The notes under the pieces: generated by a model
What the model was told of the DNA's origin: nothing
Databases searched by the model: none
What the model saw: the letters and a program-made list of their open reading frames with translations, nothing else
Made by a program: the position numbers and the translations under genes
In this document: piece by piece, positions 1-5,651 of the stretch
Position numbering within the stretch: the stretch's first letter is position 1
Layout of the letters: each line of letters opens with the position of its first letter
Assembly: GCA_031277445.1 (NCBI GenBank)
Contig: JAITMH010000125.1
Span: forward strand, 1-8,055
From: Burkholderiales bacterium
Lineage (GTDB): Bacteria > Pseudomonadota > Gammaproteobacteria > Burkholderiales > Casimicrobiaceae
Length of the DNA stretch: 8,055 nt
Direction of reading: 5' to 3'

Positions 1-738
1 TTCCTTGTCGCCCTGAACAACATGCGGCGCGCACTCGCCGAAGAACTCGCTGAACCGCTCATCGCCACCGTCGAGCGCCACGCCGCTTCGCCGCCGTACA
101 ACCCCAACACCAAACACGCCGCGCACCGTAAATTGCGCGCTCACGCCCTTTCCCTGCTGTGCGCCGCCGGTCAAAAAGAAATACGCGAAGACGCTTGCCA
201 ACGCGCCGTCGCGCTCTACCGCAGCGCCGATAACATGACCGACACCATCGCAGCGCTGACCGCGTTGCGCGATGTCGACCATCCGTTGCGAACTGAGCTG
301 TATGATGACTTTGAAAAACGCTGGCGCGACAATCCGCTGGTGCTCGACAAATGGTTCGCGCTCGAAGCCGCCGCGTTTCGCCATCCGTTTCGTTGCCACA
401 ACGCCGACGCGCTCACCCGCCTGGATGAATTGACGCAACATCCGGCGTTTTCCCTCAAGAACCCCAACCGCGTGCGCGCCGTGCTCGGCGTATTTGCGCA
501 TCGAAACATCGCCGCTTTCCATGCCGCCGATGGCAGCGGTTACCGTTTCATCGCCAACCACATCGACACACTCGACAACCTCAACCCGCAAGTCGCCGCG
601 ATGCTGCTCAACGCTTTCACCCCTTGGGCAAATCTCGCCGAACCGCAACGCAGTCAGGCGCAACAAGTGCTGAAAGGATTGACGGAGAAAACGCGTTCGC
701 CGGAAGTGGCCGAATTGCTGGATAAACTGTTGGCGTGA
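1..738 (+). CDS. pepN: Aminopeptidase N, C-terminal part (5' end outside window)
   Basis: Zn-dependent M1-family aminopeptidase N removes N-terminal residues from peptides in the cytoplasm during peptide turnover. The frame is open from base 1 (FLVALNNMRRALAEEL), so the first ATG at 22 is internal and the gene starts upstream; 245 residues are visible. This is the all-helical C-terminal domain. It aligns from memory with the E. coli PepN end through NNMTDTIAALTAL, LVLDKWFALEA, KNPNRVRAVLGVFA, AAFHAADGSGYRF and NPQVAAMLLNAF. The catalytic HEXXH...E zinc site would lie upstream and cannot be checked. The gene stops with TGA at 736-738 and converges on the minus-strand operon. No convincing terminator follows: GTGAAA...TTTCAC at 735-760 is a weak, long-looped match. 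Family assignment is very secure. Confidence 0.96.
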   Translation, partial: FLVALNNMRRALAEELAEPLIATVERHAASPPYNPNTKHAAHRKLRAHALSLLCAAGQKEIREDACQRAVALYRSADNMTDTIAALTALRDVDHPLRTELYDDFEKRWRDNPLVLDKWFALEAAAFRHPFRCHNADALTRLDELTQHPAFSLKNPNRVRAVLGVFAHRNIAAFHAADGSGYRFIANHIDTLDNLNPQVAAMLLNAFTPWANLAEPQRSQAQQVLKGLTEKTRSPEVAELLDKLLA

Positions 739-780
739 AAAGTTTCAAAAAACATTTCACGCGGAGGAGAGGGCTAAATG

Positions 781-804
781 CTGGGATTCGCAAGCTTATC
801 CCAG
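781..804. repeat. REP-like palindrome (copy 1)
   Basis: A perfect 7-bp inverted repeat, CTGGGAT (781-787) and ATCCCAG (798-804), around a 10-nt loop TCGCAAGCTT. The loop and arms resemble copy 2 at 942-974 in the same orientation: both read GGAT, then a GCAA core, then CTTATCC. The layout is typical of repetitive extragenic palindromes in beta- and gammaproteobacteria. Family membership is inferred from form, not from a genome-wide copy count. No RAYT transposase gene is visible here. Confidence 0.6.
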
Positions 805-815
805 CCTACCGGGCT

Positions 816-923
816 AAGTTCCTGACGTACGTTTCGCCGCAGGTTGCCTTGCAGATCAAAAACAGCTTCAGCGGTTCTGTTGCTCATCACGTCAAGAGTA
901 TATTCGATTTTGTTGCCTTCAAT
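816..923 (-). pseudogene. Rhs/YD-repeat protein remnant
   Basis: Read on the minus strand, this stretch encodes GIEGNKIEYTLDVMSNRT followed by AEAVFDLQGNLRRNVRQEL. That resembles the RHS/YD-repeat pattern (G-N-x-x-x-Y-x-x-D-x-x-x-N-R-T, then a second x-x-D-x-x-G-N-L). Rhs proteins are large beta-cage shells that carry polymorphic toxins, and only about 36 residues survive here. The enclosing frame (774-959) has an ATG at 959, but both its ends are made of palindrome sequence (MRHPGILIR at one end, SPVGWDKLANPSI at the other). It is therefore not a plausible intact gene. It is most likely a fragment left by recombination or carried between the two hairpins. The match is by eye, so a chance resemblance remains possible. 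Confidence 0.5.
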
Positions 924-941
924 GCCGCGCAACCGGATCAG

Positions 942-974
942 TATCCCCGGATGGCGCAACGCTTATCCGGGATA
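942..974. repeat. REP-like palindrome (copy 2)
   Basis: Arms TATCCCCGGAT (942-952) and ATCCGGGATA (965-974) pair over 10 bp with a single bulged C; the inner seven pairs, CCCGGAT and ATCCGGG, are perfect. The loop is GGCGCAACGCTT. It is alignable with copy 1 at 781-804 and in the same orientation. The two copies bracket the Rhs-like fragment, about 137 bp apart, forming a BIME-like unit. In RNA either strand would give a stable hairpin, but neither copy is followed by a T-run, so an intrinsic terminator role is not supported. Confidence 0.6.
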
Positions 975-1002
975 CGATTGCTACGGCAGTAAGAAGGCGC
1001 AA

Positions 1003-1320
1003 TTAACCATATACCCGAAAATCTATAAGTAGTATCACTAAAGTTAGAAGCAAAAAAAAGTTCCGCGCCCAGAAAAGATTCCTGAACTGAACCAGAGAGG
1101 GCATTTCCCTTTTAAACTTTTTGTACGCCTTCAGCAAAAAAATGTCCCGCTCGAAAGTACCCACTTTCCACCAACTAGCCTCTATAATTCTTTTTTCTTC
1201 TTCCTTTACAAACGGTCGTAGCTCCTCCGCTGTTTTTTTCCCTTTTAAAACAACTATCACGGTCAAAAAAATAAGTGCAAGCCCGCTGATCCCTTCAATC
1301 AATCCTATTATATTTCTCAC
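1003..1320 (-). CDS. Small two-TM membrane protein, unknown function
   Basis: Predicted 105-residue protein that I do not recognise. An N-terminal hydrophobic segment (about residues 4-25) is followed by KGKK, then a long charged stretch (about 26-85, rich in K/E/R, with WW at 50-51 and KAYKKFKRE). A second hydrophobic segment (about 88-101, FFLLLTLVILLIDF) ends four residues before the stop. Positive residues beside both helices suggest that the central loop is cytoplasmic. The GTG start at 1320 is supported by GAGGTG five bases upstream; the preceding small frame stops within that motif, which implies translational coupling. The gene is AT-rich unlike all its neighbours, which suggests horizontal origin. 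It sits beside an Rhs-like remnant, so an orphan immunity or effector role is possible but unproven. Confidence 0.55.
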   Translation of the reverse strand: MRNIIGLIEGISGLALIFLTVIVVLKGKKTAEELRPFVKEEEKRIIEASWWKVGTFERDIFLLKAYKKFKREMPSLVQFRNLFWARNFFLLLTLVILLIDFRVYG

Positions 1321-1324
1321 AAAA

Positions 1325-1583
1325 TCACCTCAGATAAATTCCCCTCCAATAGAAAGCCGTTCTACTGCCGCATGGACAGAGAGGGGCAAGCAAAAAAAAT
1401 ACTAAAATAACATCCTTCTCCTTTAAATCTTGAAAAATTTTATCTATCTGACTCAGCTTCTCAAGAGGATCACTAACGAGAGTAATAATAGTACCCAATT
1501 CCGGCCGCTGCGCATCCAATACCCGCAGCCACCCCTCCTACTCCAATACCAACCCCCACTAGTTTCGAAGTCGCAGAACCCAT
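1325..1583 (-). pseudogene. Gly-rich small membrane frame, apparently frameshifted
   Basis: Two overlapping minus-strand frames look like halves of one gene. The first runs from ATG 1583 to a stop at 1473 and reads MGSATSKLVGVGIGVGG then VAAGIGCAAAGIG, a Gly/Ala-rich helix, ending abruptly in YYYYSR. The second is open from about 1519 to 1325 and contains GTIITLVSDPLEKLSQIDKI, then FQDLKEKDVILVFFLLAPLC. They meet at a GGGTAC near 1490; removing one G would join AGIG directly to TIITLVSD. A single-base indel (mutation or sequencing error) would explain this. Alternatives are a short genuine peptide in the first frame, or a TTG-initiated 64-residue protein at 1519. The start is uncertain because no good Shine-Dalgarno is seen at either. 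It abuts the two-TM gene. No family was recognised. Confidence 0.35.
1326..1331 (-). promoter_or_regulatory. Shine-Dalgarno for the two-TM gene
   Basis: Minus-strand GAGGTG, five bases before the GTG start at 1320. It decides the non-ATG start. It also contains the TGA stop (1325-1327) of the upstream small frame, so the two reading frames are four bases apart and probably translationally coupled. Confidence 0.6.
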
Positions 1584-1585
1584 CG

Positions 1586-1609
1586 CCCTCTCCCGAAAGC
1601 GGGAGAGGG
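1586..1609. repeat. Perfect 10-bp inverted repeat (CCCTCTCCCG hairpin)
   Basis: CCCTCTCCCG (1586-1595), loop AAAG, CGGGAGAGGG (1600-1609). Palindromes of this type are common as dispersed intergenic repeats in GC-rich proteobacteria. It is not followed by a T-run on either strand, so it is not a standard intrinsic terminator, although the stem could still protect a 3' mRNA end. It lies just upstream of the Gly-rich frame's putative ATG and marks the right edge of the foreign-looking block. Confidence 0.7.
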
Positions 1610-1673
1610 AATCGTTCTTCTTTGCGGTTTCGCATGAATCATTTTTTCCCGCGCCTCCGCCTGAGATGGTTTT

Positions 1674-1687
1674 CTGATCCCTGATCC
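1674..1687. repeat. Two units of 7-bp repeat CTGATCC, abutting a stop codon
   Basis: Two exact copies of CTGATCC (1674-1680 and 1681-1687). The second touches the stop codon (1688-1690) of the minus-strand transporter gene, so the repeat is the first thing after that gene. The same CTGATNC unit forms the longer array at 5681-5712 at the 3' end of lspA. Two short copies alone could be chance; the shared unit and shared position at minus-strand gene ends make this worth noting. Confidence 0.45.
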
Positions 1688-3013
1688 TCACCCCGCCTGC
1701 CAGGACGCCTGCGTCGCCCGCGCTTTATTGAAATCGAGCGCCCAGGTCGCCGCCAGTCCGAATACCGTGCTCATCATCAAATAGTAGGCGGGCATCATCG
1801 GGTTGCCGGTTTCTCTCAGCAGATACGTCAAGTAAAGCGGTGCCAGTCCGCCGAACAACGCGCCGCCAAGGTTGAACGACAGCGACAATCCGGTGGAACG
1901 AATACGCACCGGGAAAAGTTCGGCCATCGTTGCCGGCATCGGTCCCCAGAAAAAGCTCATGCAAACGGCCAGTGAACATTGCGTCAGGATCATGGCCGCC
2001 AGCGATGCGTTTTCCAGAAAATGGGAAAAAAGCGGATGCACCACCAAACCATAGGCGACAATTGCGGTGAACAGCACCGGCTTGCGTCCGACCCGATCAG
2101 AGCAGTATCCCGCGACCGGGCACAACACCAAAAGAATGAGGCAGGCCAGAAACGTGCTTAACTGCACTTGCCCCAGCGTCAAACCCAACTGGGTGACGCC
2201 GAAAATCGGCAGATAAATAATGACCACGTATGAAGCAGCCGCGCCCACGACGATCAAGCCGAAGCCGCACATGATCTCTTTGGGGAAACGGCTTAACACT
2301 TCGATCAGCGGCGAACGAATCTGTTTCGTCTGCCTTTTCATTGCTTCGACGAATTCCGGCGATTCGGCGACGCGCTGACGAATGTAGAAGCCAACCGGCC
2401 CGATCAGAATACCGAGCAGGAAGGGAACCCGCCAACCCCAACTCTCCAGCGCTTCCTGGGACAATCCCTGCGTCAGCAGGAACGCCGACAACGAACCAAG
2501 GCTGAATGCCAGTCCCTGCGACGACATTTGCCAACTGCCGTACAAGCCGCGCAGCCGTTTCGGCGCGTACTCGATCAACATCGACACGGCGCTTGAAAAT
2601 TCGCCGCCCATTGAAAAGCCCTGAAGCAGACGCGCAAACACGATCAGCAAGGGCGCAGCGATGCCGATGGCTGCGTAAGGCGGCACGAGTCCGATCATTC
2701 CGGTGCCGAGCGCCATCAGGACCATTGTCAGGCTCAAGGCTTTTTTGCGTCCGGCGGTGTCGGTGTACATTCCGATCAGCACGCCGCCAACCGGTCGCAA
2801 TACAAACGCCGCGCCGAACACAGCAACCGTCGCCATGATTGAATTGATTTCGTTGACTGCCGGAAAAAACACTTTCGCTATCACCACGGCGAACATCCCG
2901 TAGATGGCGAAATCGAAAAATTCAAGCGCATTACCAAGCACCGCCGCGACTACGGCGCGGCGGCGTATGGAAGGAGCTATTTCAGAAGCAGCTCCGTCGG
3001 TTTGGGTGGACAT
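1688..3013 (-). CDS. MHS-family MFS transporter (metabolite:H+ symporter)
   Basis: A 441-residue inner-membrane secondary transporter with the usual twelve-helix MFS length, of the metabolite:H+ symporter subfamily (relatives include ProP, KgtP and citrate symporters). Visible motifs are LGNALEFFDFAIYGMFA in helix 1 (27-43), loop 2-3 motif A variant GMYTDTAGRKKAL (81-93), the MHS-type RLLQGFSMGGEFSSA (128-142), a second motif A, GYCSDRVGRKPVL (302-314), and ELFPVRIRSTGLSLSFN followed by GGALFGG (365-388). The first motif A has DTAGRK where DRxGRR is common. The substrate cannot be read from sequence. ATG 3013 follows the qmcA stop by 12 bp with a modest purine-rich leader (AAGAAG), so it is probably the last gene of the operon. 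It ends against a 7-bp repeat. Confidence 0.9.
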   Translation of the reverse strand: MSTQTDGAASEIAPSIRRRAVVAAVLGNALEFFDFAIYGMFAVVIAKVFFPAVNEINSIMATVAVFGAAFVLRPVGGVLIGMYTDTAGRKKALSLTMVLMALGTGMIGLVPPYAAIGIAAPLLIVFARLLQGFSMGGEFSSAVSMLIEYAPKRLRGLYGSWQMSSQGLAFSLGSLSAFLLTQGLSQEALESWGWRVPFLLGILIGPVGFYIRQRVAESPEFVEAMKRQTKQIRSPLIEVLSRFPKEIMCGFGLIVVGAAASYVVIIYLPIFGVTQLGLTLGQVQLSTFLACLILLVLCPVAGYCSDRVGRKPVLFTAIVAYGLVVHPLFSHFLENASLAAMILTQCSLAVCMSFFWGPMPATMAELFPVRIRSTGLSLSFNLGGALFGGLAPLYLTYLLRETGNPMMPAYYLMMSTVFGLAATWALDFNKARATQASWQAG

Positions 3014-3025
3014 GACGTTCTTCTT

Positions 3026-3952
3026 TTATCCTACTTTTTTCACCACGGTCGTCGCCGCAGCAATCAATCCCGCCATGTCGGACAGGTTGGACGGCACCAC
3101 CAGCGTATTGCCGGTCCTGGCGAGATTGGCGAAAGCCTCGATGTACTGTCCGGCCACTTGCAAGTTCAATGCCTGCATACCGCCTTCGGCGCAGGTCGCC
3201 GCGCCGACCTGACGAAACGCTGCTGCGGTGGCTGCCGCTTTGGCGAGAATCGCTGCCGCTTCACCTTGCGCACGGTTGATGACTGCCTGCTTTTCACCTT
3301 CCGACTCGGCGATTTGCGCTTCGCGTGTACCCATGGCCAGGTTGATTTGTTCCTGCTTCTTTCCTTCGGACGTTGCGATGACCGCCCGCTTCTCGCGCTC
3401 GGCGGTAATCTGCTGCTGCATCGCCCGCAGGATTTCTTTCGGTGGCGTCAAGTCTTTAATCTCGTAACGCAACACCTTGACGCCCCAGCTTGCCGCCGCT
3501 TCGTCAAGCGCGTTGACCACCGTCGCGTTAATCTGATCGCGTTCTTCAAACGTCCGGTCGAGTTCCATCCGGCCAATCACCGAACGCAACGTTGTCTGCG
3601 CCAGTTGCGAGATTGCGATCACATAGTTTGACGAACCATACGAAGCCAGCTTGGCGTCAGTCACCTGAAAGTACAGGATACCGTCCACCTGCAACTGCGT
3701 GTTGTCGCGTGTGATGCAAATTTGCGACGGCACGTCGAGCGGAATTTCGCGCAAGTCGTGACGAAACGCCACGCGGTCTAAAAACGGAATCAGGAGGTTC
3801 AGTCCCGGCTGCATCACTTCATAAAAACGACCCAGCCGTTCAACAACATACGCTCGCTGCTGCGGAACAATCAGGAACGCTTTGAAAATCATGACGATGG
3901 CGCCCAGCACCAGCGCCCACACAATAATCTGACCAGCAGTAAAGTTCACCAT
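3026..3952 (-). CDS. qmcA: SPFH/Band 7 membrane protein, QmcA (stomatin-like) type
   Basis: A 308-residue membrane-anchored SPFH protein. One N-terminal TM helix (about 9-29) precedes the Band 7 domain (about 30-185: VPQQRAYVVERLGRF, QPGLNLLIPFLDRV, LDVPSQICITRDN, DLTPPKEIL). Next comes an Ala/Glu/Gln-rich coiled coil (about 175-245) with SEGKKQ and SEGEKQ repeats and AQGEAAAILAKA. The C-terminus carries NTLVVPSNLSDMAGLI (282-297), conserved in QmcA/SLP-2-like proteins. Such proteins form large oligomeric cages at the membrane; bacterial members associate with membrane proteases and partner NfeD proteins. The NfeD-like gene lies 36 bp upstream in the same direction, the classic pairing. A strong AGGAGG five bases before the ATG fixes the start. 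Family is secure; the exact physiological role in this organism is not known. Confidence 0.95.
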   Translation of the reverse strand: MVNFTAGQIIVWALVLGAIVMIFKAFLIVPQQRAYVVERLGRFYEVMQPGLNLLIPFLDRVAFRHDLREIPLDVPSQICITRDNTQLQVDGILYFQVTDAKLASYGSSNYVIAISQLAQTTLRSVIGRMELDRTFEERDQINATVVNALDEAAASWGVKVLRYEIKDLTPPKEILRAMQQQITAEREKRAVIATSEGKKQEQINLAMGTREAQIAESEGEKQAVINRAQGEAAAILAKAAATAAAFRQVGAATCAEGGMQALNLQVAGQYIEAFANLARTGNTLVVPSNLSDMAGLIAAATTVVKKVG

Positions 3953-3957
3953 CAGAA

Positions 3958-3963
3958 CCTCCT
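3958..3963 (-). promoter_or_regulatory. Strong Shine-Dalgarno for qmcA
   Basis: Minus-strand AGGAGG with a five-base spacer to ATG 3952. It is the best ribosome binding site in the window. It follows a T-rich leader left by the nfeD stop region, which suggests that qmcA is translated more strongly than its partner. Confidence 0.75.
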
Positions 3964-3988
3964 ATGTTAAAGTTTAAAAAGAAAAAAA

Positions 3989-4420
3989 TCAGTGCGACGC
4001 GCTCATCGGGTTTTCACCCAACACAAGCACCGACCCACGAACTTCGACAATCACCATGCTGTCTCGCCGCGGTGTCTCTGGCGTCGCCACAATAGCATCC
4101 CATCGTGAACCGCGATAAGCAACCCGTGCGGAACCGTCGTCGTTCCAGACAAGCACCTGCACCCGCTGGCCGACATCGAACGCCATTTGCTTGCCTGGGT
4201 TACGCCCGGTTTTCCTGCGCCAGAAATATGCCCCAAGGCACCCGACCACGCCCGAAGCGCCCACCGAAAACAATTGCCAGAGGAAACTTCCCCCCAGCAA
4301 TTCAACCACGCCGCCGACGACCGCAGCCATTGCCAGCGCCAATAAATAAAACGTCCCGCCGCCCAACATCTCGGCGCTGACTAGGACTAGAGCCAACGCC
4401 CACCAAAACCATCCGAGCAT
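3989..4420 (-). CDS. nfeD: NfeD-like membrane protein with C-terminal OB-fold
   Basis: A 143-residue short-form NfeD protein (YbbK type, without the N-terminal ClpP-like protease domain). Three hydrophobic segments are visible: about 4-19, 22-43 and 46-67. A cytoplasmic RRKTGRN stretch (68-74) follows, then an OB-fold-like C-terminal domain (about 80-137: FDVGQRVQVLVW, GSARVAYRGSRWDAIV, MVIVEVRGSVLVLGE). Members of this family are partners of SPFH proteins, and the qmcA-like gene lies 36 bp downstream on the same strand. The gene starts 55 bp after ispH. The ATG at 4420 is preceded closely by GGGGGAAGG. The opening motif GWFWWALALVLVSAEML is typical of the family. The pairing implies a role in membrane organisation or quality control. 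Confidence 0.92.
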   Translation of the reverse strand: MLGWFWWALALVLVSAEMLGGGTFYLLALAMAAVVGGVVELLGGSFLWQLFSVGASGVVGCLGAYFWRRKTGRNPGKQMAFDVGQRVQVLVWNDDGSARVAYRGSRWDAIVATPETPRRDSMVIVEVRGSVLVLGENPMSASH

Positions 4421-4475
4421 AAACCTTCCCCCTTACGTCAAATTCAGGCGTTTCCGCCCACAGGAGCCTATCATA

Positions 4476-5429
4476 TCAGTTTTGTCCAAAACCCGCCCCC
4501 TGCAAATTTTTCGGCAACGGAAACGAGACTTTTTCGACAACGCCATCGCACTCGTGCGCCTCGTCAGCGCCCAGCGCCCGCAAGCGCACCACCACCTCAC
4601 GCACCAGCGCTTCCGGTGCCGAAGCGCCCGCTGTGATGCCGACGCAGCGCTTGCCGTCGAACCATTCCGGCAGCAGCTCGGCGGCGCTGTCCACCCGCCA
4701 GGCAGCGATGCCGCGCCGTTCCGCCGTTTCGCGCAGCCGGTTCGAGTTGGAACTGTTGCGGCTGCCGACGACAATCATCACATCGACCTCTCCCGTCAGT
4801 GTACGCACCGCGTTCTGGCGGTTCTGGGTGGCATAACAAATGTCTTCCTTCTTCGGCGCAAGAATTTTGGGGAAACGCCGGATCAACGCTTCGACGATTT
4901 GCGCCGCGTCATCCTGCGACAGCGTTGTTTGCGTTACATAGCCAAGGCGCTCCGGATTTCGCACCTGCAAGCGCTCAACGTCGGCGACCGTTTCAACCAG
5001 ATGAATACGGTCGCGCATTGGCTCCTCACACTGCCCCATCGTGCCCTCGACTTCGGGATGTCCGGCGTGGCCGATCATCACAATCTCGATACCGGCCTGC
5101 GCCATCCGGTCAACTTCGATGTGAACCTTGGTCACCAACGGACACGTCGCGTCGAACACCGTCAGCCCGCGTTGCGCCGCTTCTTCGTAAACCCGCTTTG
5201 GCGTACCGTGCGCACTGAAGATAACCGTCGCCCCGTCTGGCACCACTTCGAGCGACTCAACAAAAATCACGCCCTGCGTTTTCAGCCGCTCAACCACGAA
5301 CGTATTGTGTACCACTTCGTGACGCACATAAACCGGCGTTCCGGCGCGTTTCAATACTTTTTCGACGATGGCGATGGCGCGGTCAACACCGGCACAAAAT
5401 CCGCGAGGGTTGGCGAGCAGAATTTTCAT
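4476..5429 (-). CDS. ispH: 4-hydroxy-3-methylbut-2-enyl diphosphate reductase
   Basis: IspH (LytB) is the [4Fe-4S] reductase that converts HMBPP to IPP and DMAPP, the last step of the MEP isoprenoid pathway, in the cytoplasm. It is 317 residues long, normal for the family. Cluster ligands are C12 ([12 protein letters not shown]), C96 ([12 protein letters not shown]) and C198 ([11 protein letters not shown]). Substrate residues visible are H41 (RHEVVHN), H74 (SAHG), H124 and E126 ([14 protein letters not shown]), TQTTLS (166-171), and [11 protein letters not shown] (222-232). The frame is open further upstream to 5468, but those residues would include sequence next to the inverted-repeat element. 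ATG 5429 gives the family start [14 protein letters not shown] and has AGGAG nine bases upstream. It is intact, with every key residue present. In many proteobacteria it follows lspA; here a repeat element separates them. Confidence 0.97.
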   Translation of the reverse strand: MKILLANPRGFCAGVDRAIAIVEKVLKRAGTPVYVRHEVVHNTFVVERLKTQGVIFVESLEVVPDGATVIFSAHGTPKRVYEEAAQRGLTVFDATCPLVTKVHIEVDRMAQAGIEIVMIGHAGHPEVEGTMGQCEEPMRDRIHLVETVADVERLQVRNPERLGYVTQTTLSQDDAAQIVEALIRRFPKILAPKKEDICYATQNRQNAVRTLTGEVDVMIVVGSRNSSNSNRLRETAERRGIAAWRVDSAAELLPEWFDGKRCVGITAGASAPEALVREVVVRLRALGADEAHECDGVVEKVSFPLPKNLQGAGFGQN

Positions 5430-5438
5430 GTTTACGCT

Positions 5439-5443
5439 CTCCT
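5439..5443 (-). promoter_or_regulatory. Shine-Dalgarno deciding the ispH start
   Basis: Minus-strand AGGAG (within AAGAGGAGAG), nine bases from ATG 5429. It supports that ATG over the longer reading frame that begins at 5468. Confidence 0.6.
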
Positions 5444-5476
5444 CTTGAAAGCGCAGGTCTCTGCACAACGAGCAGG

Positions 5477-5624
5477 CTCACGCGAAGGCGCGAAGGCGCG
5501 AAGAAACGGGAGGTAGGTTGCCTCCCCTACGAGCAAGGCGTACCGATAATGGCGCAGGGGCGGCAATCTGCCGCCCGCCAATGCGCCCCTCCGCATTCTT
5601 CGCGCCTTCGCGCCTTCGCGTGAG
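5477..5624. repeat. MITE-like element bounded by a 29-bp perfect inverted repeat
   Basis: The left arm (5477-5505) and right arm (5596-5624) are exact reverse complements over 29 bp, enclosing a 90-bp centre. Each arm is itself a tandem 8-mer: CGCGAAGG, CGCGAAGG, CGCGAAGA in the left arm. The centre holds a further hairpin at 5558-5576 and a GTAGG...CCTAC motif near 5513-5530. There is no coding capacity of its own, although frames through the arms give peptides such as SREGAKARR, familiar from many misannotated proteins. It fills most of the 222-bp lspA-ispH gap. As RNA it would fold into a very stable stem and could terminate, process or stabilise the operon transcript. I saw no convincing target-site duplication. 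Confidence 0.75.
5558..5576. repeat. Inner 8-bp palindrome of the element
   Basis: GGGCGGCA (5558-5565), loop ATC, TGCCGCCC (5569-5576): a perfect 8-bp stem nested in the centre of the inverted-repeat element. Motifs of this GGCGGCA...TGCCGCC kind recur as dispersed intergenic repeats in GC-rich bacteria, so the element may be a composite of two repeat families. Confidence 0.65.
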
Positions 5625-5651
5625 ATCTTCTTTACAGAAAATATGTTTTTG

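Larger units (their letters stand above)
739..1687. other. Convergent intergenic junction rich in repeats and AT-rich insert
   Basis: About 950 bp between the 3' end of pepN and the 3' end of the transporter gene, with no conserved gene. From left to right it holds a REP-like hairpin, a short Rhs-like coding remnant, a second REP-like hairpin, an AT-rich block (about 1000-1500) with two small minus-strand frames, a perfect 10-bp inverted repeat, and two 7-bp repeat units. Composition changes abruptly near 990-1000 and again near 1500, which suggests that the AT-rich block was inserted. No transposase, integrase, tRNA or clear direct-repeat boundaries were seen. + strand frames across this region (735-992, 844-1032, 1121-1405) look like shadows. 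Confidence 0.7.

Noticed and set aside
735..760. GTGAAA...TTTCAC inverted repeat after pepN as its terminator
   Set aside because: It has 6-bp AT-rich arms with a 14-nt loop and no T-run after the stem; too weak to call.
735..992. + strand frame of 85 codons with GTG start overlapping the pepN stop
   Set aside because: It reads through both REP-like hairpins and the antisense of the Rhs-like fragment, so its sequence is explained by repeats; no Shine-Dalgarno or protein family was recognised.
1121..1405. 94-codon + strand frame in the AT-rich block
   Set aside because: Its Ser/Pro/Ile-rich composition is typical of the complement of the minus-strand two-TM gene, which has the better Shine-Dalgarno and a membrane-protein pattern.
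3964..3988. T-rich stretch between nfeD and qmcA as an intrinsic terminator
   Set aside because: No GC-rich stem precedes the T-rich tract, and a strong qmcA Shine-Dalgarno follows, so it is only an AT-rich leader.
4447..4458. Small GGCG-TTTC-CGCC hairpin between ispH and nfeD as a terminator
   Set aside because: The stem is only 4 bp and no T-run follows on the minus strand, so termination is unlikely.
4482..5516. 344-codon + strand frame opposite ispH
   Set aside because: It is antisense to the clearly conserved ispH, is rich in Arg, His and Gln as expected from the complement of a GC-rich gene, and extends into the repeat element.
5477..5624. Inverted-repeat element as a CRISPR array or riboswitch
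   Set aside because: The repeats are inverted rather than regularly spaced direct repeats, there are no spacers of equal length, and no conserved aptamer pattern is visible.
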